From contig JAFAPJ010000482.1 in NCBI GenBank assembly GCA_019247255.1, forward strand, positions 1 through 7,356: a stretch of DNA of 7,356 bases, in the 5' to 3' direction. Each line of letters starts with the position of its first letter. Position 1 is the stretch's first letter. The position numbers and the translations under genes were made by a program. Below, in pieces: positions 1-6,772 of this stretch. Below the pieces are notes generated by a model. That model was given only the letters and a program-made list of their open reading frames with translations, searched no databases and was not told the origin of the DNA. Origin of the DNA: Methylobacteriaceae bacterium. GTDB taxonomy: Bacteria > Pseudomonadota > Alphaproteobacteria > Rhizobiales > Beijerinckiaceae.

Positions 1-2905
1 CGACAACCGCCGCGATGGGTTCCTTGCCCTCCAGTTCCGCGTCACGGGCAAACTCCACAATCAAGATGGCGTTTTTGGCCGCAAGCCCGACCAGGACCAC
101 GAGGCCGATCTGGGTCAGGATGTTGTTGTCCTGCCCCCGCAGCATCACGCCGAGCAGCGCCGAGAGCACGCTCATCGGCACGATGAGGATGATCGCGAGC
201 GGCAGCGACCAGCTCTCATATTGCGCCGCGAGCACCAGGAACACGAAGAGCACCGACAGCCCGAAGATCAGCGTCGCGGTATTGCCCGTCTGGCGCTCCT
301 GATAGGACAGCTCCGTCCAATCGAAGCTCATGCCGGGCGGCAGGGTCTCGCGGGCGAGCTTCTCCATCTCGTTCAGCGCCGCTCCGGAGGAGACGCCGGG
401 CGCCGGGTTCCCCTGCAGCGGCACCGATGTGTAAAGGTTGTAGTGCTGGACGAGGTCCGGCCCGGCGACCTCCTTTATCTCCACGAGGGCGCCGAGCGGC
501 ACGAGCGCGCCGTTCGCCGAGCGGACCCGCAGCCGGTTGATGTCGTCCTGGTCGATGCGGAAACGCTGGTCGGCCTGCGCCCGCACCTGGTAGACGCGGC
601 CGAACGCGTTGAAATCGTTGACGTAGGCGGTGCCGAGATTGTTCTGCAGGGTCTGGAAGATGTTGCCGATCGGCACGTTCAGCATGCGGGCCTTCTGACG
701 GTCGATCTGCAGGAAGACCTGCGGGGTCGAGGCCGAGAAGGTCGTAAAGACGCCGGACAGGTTGGGGTCCGTGCGCGCCTTGCCCATGAGCTCGAAGGTC
801 GTGGCGAGGACACGCTGCACCTCGGCGCCGTTGCGCTCCTGCAGCTGGATCTTGAAGCCGCCCGCATTGCCGATGCCGCGCACCGGCGGTGGCGGAATCG
901 CGATGATGAAGGCTTCCTCGACCGCTTGCATCTGGCCGAACAGATCCTGGATGATCTTGGGCGCGGAATGCCCCTCCTTCACCCGCTCCTCGAAGGGCGC
1001 GAAGGTGACGAAGATGGCGGCCGCATTCGTGGCGTTGGTGAAGGTCGCGCCCGAGAAGCCCGCGAACGCCACGGCGTTGACGCAGCCCGGCGTCTTGAGC
1101 GCGATCTCGGTCGCGCGACGCACGACCTGGTCTGTGCGGGACAGCGAAGCGCCGTCCGGCAGCTGGATGACGACGATCGCGTAGCCCTGGTCGAGCGTCG
1201 GGATGAAGCCGCGCGGCACCTTGTTGGCGACCCACACCGTGCCGAGGATGAGCCCGGCATAGATCGGCAGGACGAGGAGCCGTCGCTTCACGATGGCCCC
1301 GACGGCGCCCGCATAGGCGTTCGACGTCCGGTCGAAGCCGCGGTTGAAGGCGTCCGCCCCGCGCCGGATGAGCGAGCGCTTCCCGCGCGCCTTCTCCTCA
1401 TGGCTCTTGAGCAGGATCGCGCCGAGCGCCGGCGACAAAGTGAGCGAGATGAAGGCCGAGAGCAGGGTCGAGACCGCGATCGTCAACGCGAACTGGCGGT
1501 AGAACTGCCCGGTGATGCCGGGGATGAACGCCGTCGGCACGAAGACCGCCGCGAGCACGAGCGCGATGGCGACGACCGCGCCGCCGACCTCGTCCATTGT
1601 CCGATGGGCGGCCTCGCGGGGCGACAGCCCTTGAGCGATGTTGCGCTCGATGTTCTCGACGACGACGATCGCGTCGTCGACCACGATGCCGATCGCGAGG
1701 ACGAGCCCGAACAGCGTCAGGTTGTTCAGCGTGAAGCCGAGCGCCGCCATCGCCGCGAAGGTGCCGATGAGCGAGACCGGGATCGCGATGATCGGAATGA
1801 GCGCGGTTCGCCAGCTCTGGAGGAAGACGATCACCACGATCACCACGAGGGCGAGCGCCTCGTAGAGCGTCTTGTAGACCTCCTTCACCGATTCCGAGAT
1901 GAATTCGGTCGGGTTATAGACGACCGTGTAGGCGAGCCCGGCCGGGAAATCCTGGGCCAGATCCTTCATCTTGGCGTTGATCTGCTGGGCCGCCTGAAGT
2001 GCGTTGGTGCCCGGGCGCTGGAAGATCGCGAGCGCAACGGCGGGCTTGCCGCCGAGATACGAATTCGTGAAATAGTCCTGCGCGCCGAGCTCGACCCGCG
2101 CGACGTCGCGCAGGCGCACGAGCCGTCCGTCGTCCGTCGCCCGCACGATGATGCCGGCGAATTCACGCGGGTTCTGAAACCGGCCCTGCGTCGTCACGGT
2201 GAGCTGGAAGGCGTTGCCGGTCGGCACCGGCTCCTGCCCGAGCGCGCCGCCCGAGACCTGGACGTTCTGCTCCTGGATCGCCGACACGACGTCGGTCCCC
2301 GTCATGCCGAGCGTCGCGAGCTTGTCCGGATCGAGCCAGATCCGCATGGAATACTGACGCTCGCCGAAGATCGTGATGTCGCCGACCCCGTCGAGCCGCA
2401 GAAGCTCGTCCCGGACGTTGTTGCGGGCGTAGTTCGAGACATAGAGCTGGTCGAAGCTCTCGTCCGGCGAGAGCATGTGCACGACCATCATGAGGTCGGG
2501 CGAGGATTTCAGCGTGGTGATGCCGAGCCGCGTCGTCTCGGGCGGCAGCCGGGGCGTCGCGATCGCGACCCGGTTCTGGGTGAGCACCTGCGCCTTGTCG
2601 AGGTCCGTCCCGAGCTTGAAGGTGACGGTCAGCTGCAGGTTGCCGTCGCCCGTCGAGTAGGACGACATGTAGATCATGTCCTCGACGCCGTTGATCTGCT
2701 GCTCGAGCGGCGTCGCGACGGTCGCCGCGACCGTCTTCGCGTCGGCGCCCGGATAGCTCGCCCGCACCACGATCGTGGGCGGAGCGATCTCCGGATATTG
2801 CGCGACGGGAAGCGACAGGTAGGCGATCGCGCCGACGAGCACGATCAGGATCGACAGGACGCTCGCGAAGATCGGCCGCTCGATGAAGCTGTGCGAAAAG
2901 CCCAT
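1..2905 (-). CDS. RND multidrug efflux permease, HAE1 family (AcrB/MexB-like), C-terminus cut by window edge
   Basis: Inner-membrane pump of a tripartite efflux system: a proton-driven trimer that takes drugs or other amphiphiles from the periplasm and outer membrane leaflet and passes them to an outer-membrane channel. The frame is open for 968 codons to base 1. HAE1 permeases are about 1040-1060 residues, so only the last helices and tail are missing. Visible landmarks are helix 1 (residues 9-30), the first porter domain (about 40-335), helices 2-6 (about 345-500), the second porter domain (about 565-870) and further helices from about 878. The proton relay is intact: the Asp pair D410/D411 in GIVVDDAIVVVEN and the Lys (K944) in GLAAKNAILIVEF, equivalent to AcrB D407, D408 and K940. 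The start is the ATG preceded by GGAGGG (2915-2920) with a 9-nt spacer, 21 bp after the adaptor stop, so the two are co-transcribed. Substrate cannot be read from sequence. The family call is very secure. Confidence 0.97.
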   Translation of the reverse strand, partial: MGFSHSFIERPIFASVLSILIVLVGAIAYLSLPVAQYPEIAPPTIVVRASYPGADAKTVAATVATPLEQQINGVEDMIYMSSYSTGDGNLQLTVTFKLGTDLDKAQVLTQNRVAIATPRLPPETTRLGITTLKSSPDLMMVVHMLSPDESFDQLYVSNYARNNVRDELLRLDGVGDITIFGERQYSMRIWLDPDKLATLGMTGTDVVSAIQEQNVQVSGGALGQEPVPTGNAFQLTVTTQGRFQNPREFAGIIVRATDDGRLVRLRDVARVELGAQDYFTNSYLGGKPAVALAIFQRPGTNALQAAQQINAKMKDLAQDFPAGLAYTVVYNPTEFISESVKEVYKTLYEALALVVIVVIVFLQSWRTALIPIIAIPVSLIGTFAAMAALGFTLNNLTLFGLVLAIGIVVDDAIVVVENIERNIAQGLSPREAAHRTMDEVGGAVVAIALVLAAVFVPTAFIPGITGQFYRQFALTIAVSTLLSAFISLTLSPALGAILLKSHEEKARGKRSLIRRGADAFNRGFDRTSNAYAGAVGAIVKRRLLVLPIYAGLILGTVWVANKVPRGFIPTLDQGYAIVVIQLPDGASLSRTDQVVRRATEIALKTPGCVNAVAFAGFSGATFTNATNAAAIFVTFAPFEERVKEGHSAPKIIQDLFGQMQAVEEAFIIAIPPPPVRGIGNAGGFKIQLQERNGAEVQRVLATTFELMGKARTDPNLSGVFTTFSASTPQVFLQIDRQKARMLNVPIGNIFQTLQNNLGTAYVNDFNAFGRVYQVRAQADQRFRIDQDDINRLRVRSANGALVPLGALVEIKEVAGPDLVQHYNLYTSVPLQGNPAPGVSSGAALNEMEKLARETLPPGMSFDWTELSYQERQTGNTATLIFGLSVLFVFLVLAAQYESWSLPLAIILIVPMSVLSALLGVMLRGQDNNILTQIGLVVLVGLAAKNAILIVEFARDAELEGKEPIAAVV

Positions 2906-2926
2906 GGCGGGCGGCCCTCCCGGGTC

Positions 2927-4084
2927 TCAGTTCTCTGTGGTCGGCTCACGGGAGGGCGGAAGCTCCGCCACCTTCGGGGAGATCTGCGTGCCCGGCCGCG
3001 CGCGGGACAGACCGTTCACGACCACGAGGTCGTCAGGCCCGATCCCCTCGCGAATGACCCGGTAGCCGTCGATGCGCGGCCCCGGACGGACCGCCCGGGT
3101 CACGATCTTGTTCTCGGGCCCGACCAGGAATACGATGCGCCGGTTCTGGTCGGTGCCGAGCGCCTCGTCGGGAACGAGCAGCGCCTGATAGCGCGGCGAG
3201 CCGGGGACCCTCAGGCGCCCGAACAGGCCGGGCGTGAGGGCGAGGTCCTTGTTGTCGAACACCGCCCGGCCCCGGATGGTGCCGCTCTGCTGGTCGAGCC
3301 GGACGTCCACGAAATCGATGCGGCCCTGTCGCTTGCCTTCCTGCTCGTTCGTCATCGTGACCGTGACGGTCGGATCGTGGCTCGCGGGCTGCCCTGGACG
3401 GCTTGCGAAGGTCTGCAGGTAGGCGAGGTACGAGCGCTCGTCGACGTCGAAGTAGAAGTAGATCGGATCGAGCGAGACCATCGTGGCGAGCAGCGTATCG
3501 TTCGCGTTGATGAGGTTGCCCACCGAGACGAGCCGGCGCGAGATCCGGCCGGAGATCGGCGCCCGGATCTCGGTGAACTCGACGTTGAGCTTGGCCTGAT
3601 CCACGGCCGCCTGGGCAGCTTCGACGTCGCCCTGCGCGACCTGATAGGTCTGGCGTCGTTGGTCGGCCGCCTGCTCGGCGATGTTACCGGTCCGGCTCAG
3701 GTTGACGGCACGCTCGACGTCCGTCGCGGCGAACTTCACGCGGGCATCCGCCGATTCGACCGACGCCTGGGCCGACCGGAGCGCGGCCACGTAGGTCCGC
3801 TTGTCGATCGTGAAGAGCAGGTCGCCCGCCTTGACGATCTGGCCGTCCTGGAAATGCACCTTCTCGAGGTACCCGCCCACCCGCGCCCGCAGGTCGACCG
3901 TGTCGACCGCGTCGAAGCGGCCGATGAAGTCGTCCTGCTCGACGATCTGCTTCACGACCGGCTTCGCGACCGTCACCGGCGGGGGCTGTTGCGGCGCTCC
4001 CTGCGCGAGGCACGGCCCGGCGGCGAGCGCAGGCAGCAGCACGAGGAACGCGGCTCCGCCGCGACGGCCATGCCAGATCCTCAT
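2927..4084 (-). CDS. RND efflux periplasmic adaptor subunit (HlyD/AcrA-like membrane fusion protein)
   Basis: Periplasmic adaptor of 385 residues that bridges the RND permease encoded just downstream and an outer-membrane channel. It has an N-terminal signal sequence: a basic MRIWHGRRGG, a hydrophobic core (residues 11-21) and a probable signal peptidase I site after CLA (residue 27). The cysteine at 25 follows Gly-Pro and lacks a proper lipobox, so I do not call a lipoprotein. Domains in order: first lipoyl half (about 62-95, with VGGYLEKVHFQDGQIVKAGD), alpha-helical hairpin (about 97-162, Ala/Gln/Asp rich), second lipoyl half (about 165-195, with the hallmark APISGRIS at 175-182), beta-barrel (about 200-290) and membrane-proximal domain (about 295-372). 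I chose the ATG at 4084 because GAGGAGG lies just before it and the signal peptide begins there. An upstream in-frame ATG at 4147 would add 21 Gly/Pro/Arg-rich residues and displace the signal peptide. Length is normal for the family. Confidence 0.95.
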   Translation of the reverse strand: MRIWHGRRGGAAFLVLLPALAAGPCLAQGAPQQPPPVTVAKPVVKQIVEQDDFIGRFDAVDTVDLRARVGGYLEKVHFQDGQIVKAGDLLFTIDKRTYVAALRSAQASVESADARVKFAATDVERAVNLSRTGNIAEQAADQRRQTYQVAQGDVEAAQAAVDQAKLNVEFTEIRAPISGRISRRLVSVGNLINANDTLLATMVSLDPIYFYFDVDERSYLAYLQTFASRPGQPASHDPTVTVTMTNEQEGKRQGRIDFVDVRLDQQSGTIRGRAVFDNKDLALTPGLFGRLRVPGSPRYQALLVPDEALGTDQNRRIVFLVGPENKIVTRAVRPGPRIDGYRVIREGIGPDDLVVVNGLSRARPGTQISPKVAELPPSREPTTEN

Positions 4085-4088
4085 CGCG

Positions 4089-4095
4089 CCTCCTC
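4089..4095 (-). promoter_or_regulatory. Strong ribosome binding site that sets the adaptor start
   Basis: On the minus strand this reads GAGGAGG and sits 4 nt before the ATG at 4084. It is the best Shine-Dalgarno match in the leader. It favours the short adaptor start over the longer in-frame ATG at 4147, which lies upstream of the hairpin and has no comparable site. Confidence 0.7.
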
Positions 4096-4115
4096 GACCA
4101 GCCTGTCCGGGCCGA

Positions 4116-4135
4116 CCGGCGCCTCGCGGCGCCGG
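4116..4135 (-). other. Perfect GC hairpin with GNRA-type loop in the efflux operon leader
   Basis: Arms CCGGCGCC (4116-4123) and GGCGCCGG (4128-4135) are perfect reverse complements separated by 4 nt. Transcribed in the direction of the efflux operon the loop reads GCGA, which fits the stable GNRA tetraloop class. The stem is 8 pairs, all G-C, and ends about 20 nt before the Shine-Dalgarno. No U-run follows, so it is not an ordinary intrinsic terminator. It could be a leader stabiliser, a pause or attenuation element, or a DNA-level palindrome. The inverted repeat is certain; its role is not known. Confidence 0.55.
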
Positions 4136-4151
4136 GCTTGCGGCCAAGGTG

Positions 4152-4180
4152 AGTTACGGACCGTGACAGGATCGTGTCAA
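4152..4180 (-). promoter_or_regulatory. Probable promoter of the adaptor-permease operon
   Basis: On the minus strand a perfect consensus -35 box TTGACA (4180 down to 4175) is followed, after a 17-nt spacer, by GTAACT (4157-4152); a 16-nt spacer would give CGTAAC. The -10 match is weak, which is common in GC-rich alphaproteobacteria and in promoters that depend on a strong -35. Initiation would fall near 4145, giving a leader of about 60 nt that includes the hairpin and the Shine-Dalgarno. Position and orientation fit the efflux operon. Confidence 0.45.
4164..4179. promoter_or_regulatory. 16-bp near-palindrome, candidate repressor operator
   Basis: TGACAGGATCGTGTCA has arms TGACA/TGTCA around a central GATC. 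Fourteen of 16 positions are symmetric; only the bases flanking GATC break symmetry. It overlaps five bases of the minus-strand TTGACA -35 box and runs into the spacer, where a repressor would block RNA polymerase. RND pump operons are often controlled by TetR-, MarR- or similar repressors binding such sites. No regulator gene lies in the window, so the binding protein is unknown and may be encoded beyond the edges. Confidence 0.45.
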
Positions 4181-4224
4181 TTCGGCTTGACTGCAACGGC
4201 GAAGGCGCGGTCTGAGCCAGGGCG

Positions 4225-4250
4225 GCGGCCGCCGGGCCGACCGCGGCCGC
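4225..4250 (+). repeat. Two copies of the self-complementary octamer GCGGCCGC in the AEC gene leader
   Basis: GCGGCCGC occurs at 4225-4232 and again at 4243-4250. Because each copy is its own reverse complement, the two can pair as an 8-bp stem with a 10-nt loop in RNA. The second copy ends 21 nt before the ATG of the AEC transporter. In DNA this GC-rich the doubling may be chance; no T-run follows. Confidence 0.35.
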
Positions 4251-4271
4251 GCACGCGCAGCGGACGGAGCG

Positions 4272-5198
4272 ATGGGGGCAGTTCTCAATGCGGCATTGCC
4301 GATCTTCGCGCTGATCGGGATCGGCTTCGTGGCGGGCCGTCGTGGTTTTCTCGACGGCTCCGCGACCGACAGCCTCAACCGCTTCGCGATCTATCTTGCG
4401 TTGCCGGCGCTCCTCTTCTCGATCGTGTCCCGCGTCGCTCCGCGGGAATTCGCCGAGCTCGGCTTCGTGGCCGCCTATACGGGCGGCGCCGCCGTCCCCT
4501 TCGTCCTCGCCTACCTCTGGGCGCGAGCGCGCCGGCAGCGGAGCGGCGTCGCGGCGATCGACGGCATGAACGCGTCCTATCCGAATGCCGGCTTCATGGG
4601 GCTGCCGCTCTGCCTCCTGGTGTTCGGGCCCGACGCCCAGCCCGCCATCGTGGTCACGATGGTGCTGACGGCCTGCGCCCTGTTCCTGATCGGGCTCGTG
4701 ATCGTCGAGGCGGATAGCCGGCGCGGCGCGTCCGCCTGGAGCACGGCCCGCCGCGTCGGGCGCTCGCTCGTGCTGAACCCGCTCCTCCTCGCACCGCTCG
4801 CCGGCATCGCGGTCGCTGGGCTCGGCGGGCCTCCGCCCGCCCTCGACCGCTGCGCCGCGCTTCTCGGGGCCGCCGCGAGCCCGGTCGCGCTCGTCTGCAT
4901 CGGCCTGTTTCTCGGCCAAGAGCGCTTCGCGGGCGACGTCCGGGTCGTGGCCGCGCTCGTCGGGCTGAAGCTCGTCGTCCAGCCGCTCGCGACCGCGCTC
5001 CTCGCGCTCTACCTGCTGCCGGTGCCGCCGCTCTGGGCCAAGGTCGCGATCCTGTCGAGCGCGCTGCCCGTCGGCACGGGCCCCTTCACCCTCGCCAAGG
5101 CCTACGGGCTCGACCCGCAGGTGACCTCGGGCGCGATCCTCGCCTCGCACGCGGCCTCGGTCGTCACCGTGACGGCGCTCGTCGCGTGGCTCGGCTGA
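4272..5198 (+). CDS. AEC (auxin efflux carrier) family permease
   Basis: A 308-residue integral membrane carrier of the AEC family (PF03547 type), within the family's usual length. Bacterial members export or import small organic anions such as malate or malonate; the substrate here cannot be told. About ten hydrophobic segments are visible: roughly 4-22, 36-54, 62-83, 96-118, 124-145, 168-186, 197-215, 224-250, 255-275 and 286-307. Family-like features include the LPALLF helix 2 and the N-x-x-x-P-N-x-G-F-x-G-x-P motif at 100-112, with a matching break in the second half around LPVGTGPF (265-272). The ATG at 4272 gives the expected short N-terminus before helix 1. The only Shine-Dalgarno-like sequence, GGAG (4266-4269), is just 2 nt away, so initiation may be weak. 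It is divergent from the efflux operon and shares its 187-bp control region; a TTGACT at 4187-4192 is a possible -35 but no convincing -10 follows. Confidence 0.9.
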   Translation: MGAVLNAALPIFALIGIGFVAGRRGFLDGSATDSLNRFAIYLALPALLFSIVSRVAPREFAELGFVAAYTGGAAVPFVLAYLWARARRQRSGVAAIDGMNASYPNAGFMGLPLCLLVFGPDAQPAIVVTMVLTACALFLIGLVIVEADSRRGASAWSTARRVGRSLVLNPLLLAPLAGIAVAGLGGPPPALDRCAALLGAAASPVALVCIGLFLGQERFAGDVRVVAALVGLKLVVQPLATALLALYLLPVPPLWAKVAILSSALPVGTGPFTLAKAYGLDPQVTSGAILASHAASVVTVTALVAWLG

Positions 5199-5203
5199 GG
5201 CGG

Positions 5204-5232
5204 TTGCCCGGGCAGGCCGCGGCGCCTATCTT
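5204..5232 (+). promoter_or_regulatory. Probable promoter of the ubiK-family gene
   Basis: TTGCCC (5204-5209), a 17-nt spacer and TATCTT (5227-5232) match the sigma-70-type consensus at four of six positions in each box. Initiation would fall near 5239, leaving a leader of about 18 nt that holds the AAGAGG ribosome site (5246-5251). A perfect 10-bp palindrome, TGCCCGGGCA (5205-5214), overlaps the -35 box. It lies in the 59-bp gap after the AEC gene, so the small gene need not depend on AEC transcription. Confidence 0.45.
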
Positions 5233-5257
5233 CGCGGGTCAACGCAAGAGGCCCGCC

Positions 5258-5530
5258 ATGGCATCGAACCGCCTGCTCGACGATTTCGCGCGTCTCGTCA
5301 CGGACGCGACGGGCGCGGCCCAAGGCGTGCGCCGCGAGGTCGAGACCGCGGTCCGGACGCAGATCGAGCGCCTTCTGCGCGACATGGACGTCGCGACCCG
5401 GGAGGAGGTCGAGGTGCTGCGCGACATGGTGGCCTCTCTCGCGCGCGAGAACGAGGCGTTGGCGGCCCGCGTCGCGACGCTCGAAGGCCAGGCGCCGCCG
5501 GCCCCGGTCCCGCCCGTCGCCGGCAATTAA
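5258..5530 (+). CDS. ubiK: UbiK/YqiC-family ubiquinone biosynthesis accessory factor (BMFP-type coiled-coil protein)
   Basis: A 90-residue protein, close to the E. coli YqiC/UbiK length of 96. In E. coli, UbiK supports aerobic ubiquinone biosynthesis; the Brucella homologue was described as a membrane fusogenic protein that trimerises by a coiled coil. Residues 3-40 form an amphipathic helical region (LLDDFARLVTDATGAAQGVR). The family-typical segment DMDVATREEVEVLRDMV (42-58) leads into a coiled coil with V51, L54, V58, L61, N65, L68, V72 and L75 at heptad core positions, and then a Pro-rich tail (80-88). The ATG is preceded by AAGAGG with a 6-nt spacer. An in-frame start at 5186 would overlap the AEC end and add a tract unlike the family. 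The gene ends 16 bp from the convergent MFS gene. The family call is strong; the exact role in this organism is inferred from homologues. Confidence 0.9.
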   Translation: MASNRLLDDFARLVTDATGAAQGVRREVETAVRTQIERLLRDMDVATREEVEVLRDMVASLARENEALAARVATLEGQAPPAPVPPVAGN

Positions 5531-5546
5531 GGCGAGGGCCGCGAAC

Positions 5547-6722
5547 TCAGGCGATCGGGACGGGCGCGACGTCGACCGGGCGCTTCTGGGGTCGGTGTCC
5601 GCACTCCCGGACGCACAGGTAGAGGGCCGCGACCCCGAGAAGGGACGGGAGCACCGCGAGGGACGCGATCCCGCCGAACGACGCGACGGTCGCCGCCGCG
5701 CAGCAGCCCGCCACGGCGCCGAGATCCCATCCCGCCTCGAGGCCGAAATGGAAGCGGTAGGCGGCGCCTGACCGTTTCGCCCGCTCGTAAACCGCGCTCA
5801 TCATGAGCGGCACGTAGACGCTCATGACCGCGGCCCCGGTCGCGGTCGCGACGATCGCGGCCGCCGGCACCCAGCTCGCGAGAGCGCGCACCAGGAGGCC
5901 GAGCGCGAGGGCGCCCGAGACGAGCGCGAGGTAGCGCTCGCGGTCCTGCCGGTCGATCGCCCGGCCGCAGAGCCAGCCCGCGACCGCCCCGACGAGGCCG
6001 GAAGCGGCGTTGATGAACCCCATCTCCTCGAAACGCGAGCCGGTCGACAGATAGAGGACCATCGGCCAGCCGATCGCGAGCCCTGCCGCCATCCAGCCGT
6101 CCGCCGCGAAGATGAGCACGCCTTGACGGTCCGCATTGCGGACGGATTGGGCGAGGCTCGGCACGGGCCCGGCCTCGATGCGGCGCATCAGGAGCACCGG
6201 GAATGCGGCCGCGATCGAGAGCGCCCCGGCGATCCCGAAATCGACCGCGGGCCCGAAGCGCTGGAGCAGCACGCCGCCGAGCAGCGGGCCCACGACCCCG
6301 ACGGTCGAGCCGATCGCGGTTCGCAGCCCGAGCTCGCGTCCGCGCGAGGCCGTCTCGCTCGTGACCGCCGCGGCCGAATGGTAGACGGGCCAGTAGAACG
6401 CCTCGGCGAGCGAGAGCGCGAGCAGCCAAAGCGCCAGCCAGGCTGGCTCGTCCGCGCGCGTTAGGGGAGCGCATTGCAGGCCGGCGAGGGTCGCGCCGGC
6501 CACGATCGATCCACGATAGCCGATCCGTCGCACGACGAGGAGCGACAGGAAGCGCAGCGCGAGACGCGTCGCCAGAAGGGCCGCGTAGGCGATGAGCGCC
6601 TGAGGTAGCGAGAAGCCGAGCTTCAGGAGGAACGCGCCCACGAAGCCGCCCGCCATCGCGACCGCGAGCTGGTAGAGGCCGAAATGGATCGTGAGCAGCC
6701 GAAACTGCCGGGAGCGAAGCAA
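5547..6722 (-). CDS. MFS transporter, 12 predicted membrane helices, substrate unknown
   Basis: A 391-residue major facilitator superfamily carrier in the inner membrane, of normal length. Twelve hydrophobic segments are visible, roughly at 10-33, 40-64, 71-87, 93-112, 131-153, 158-179, 199-222, 230-247, 254-273, 276-301, 317-340 and 345-370. A motif-A-like loop after helix 8 reads GRAIDRQDRERYL (243-255), and the equivalent loop after helix 2 is reduced to RRIGYRGS (65-72). The central loop (180-198) is short and charged. The start is inferred to be TTG at 6722: an in-frame stop lies at 6774-6776, no ATG or GTG lies between it and this TTG, GGGAAG precedes it by 4 nt, and the next ATG (residue 23) would remove most of helix 1. 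It is convergent with ubiK and appears monocistronic. I do not recognise a substrate-specific subfamily; both sugar/organic-acid import and drug efflux remain possible. Confidence 0.88.
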   Translation of the reverse strand: MLRSRQFRLLTIHFGLYQLAVAMAGGFVGAFLLKLGFSLPQALIAYAALLATRLALRFLSLLVVRRIGYRGSIVAGATLAGLQCAPLTRADEPAWLALWLLALSLAEAFYWPVYHSAAAVTSETASRGRELGLRTAIGSTVGVVGPLLGGVLLQRFGPAVDFGIAGALSIAAAFPVLLMRRIEAGPVPSLAQSVRNADRQGVLIFAADGWMAAGLAIGWPMVLYLSTGSRFEEMGFINAASGLVGAVAGWLCGRAIDRQDRERYLALVSGALALGLLVRALASWVPAAAIVATATGAAVMSVYVPLMMSAVYERAKRSGAAYRFHFGLEAGWDLGAVAGCCAAATVASFGGIASLAVLPSLLGVAALYLCVRECGHRPQKRPVDVAPVPIA

Positions 6723-6772
6723 GGGTCTTCCCGCTGACGACCTGCGCCAGAGCGCGCCGTGTGAGCGTTTTC

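Noticed and set aside
216..1235. 339-codon minus-strand open frame
   Set aside because: Out-of-frame shadow within the RND permease; its composition is Arg/Ala/Gly/Pro-rich with no domain.
4116..4135. Intrinsic terminator interpretation of the leader hairpin
   Set aside because: No T-run follows on either strand, so only a leader structure is called.
4085..4147. N-terminal extension of the adaptor from the ATG at 4147
   Set aside because: Adds a Gly/Pro/Arg-rich tract ahead of a normal signal peptide, lacks a good ribosome site, and would start about where the predicted transcript begins.
221..4717. 1498-codon open frame on the plus strand across the efflux operon and into the AEC gene
   Set aside because: It is antisense to two clearly identified genes, is dominated by Arg/Asp/Glu/His low-complexity translation typical of high-GC shadow frames, and changes overlap partners without any domain.
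3684..5150. 488-codon minus-strand open frame
   Set aside because: Spans the adaptor N-terminus, the promoter region and the antisense of the AEC gene; no recognisable domain and charged low-complexity residues.
5186..5257. In-frame upstream start for the ubiK-family gene
   Set aside because: Overlaps the AEC coding end, adds non-family residues, and bypasses the well-placed AAGAGG before the ATG at 5258.
5527..6474. 315-codon minus-strand open frame
   Set aside because: Alternative-frame shadow of the MFS transporter, Arg/Gly-rich, lacking membrane helices.
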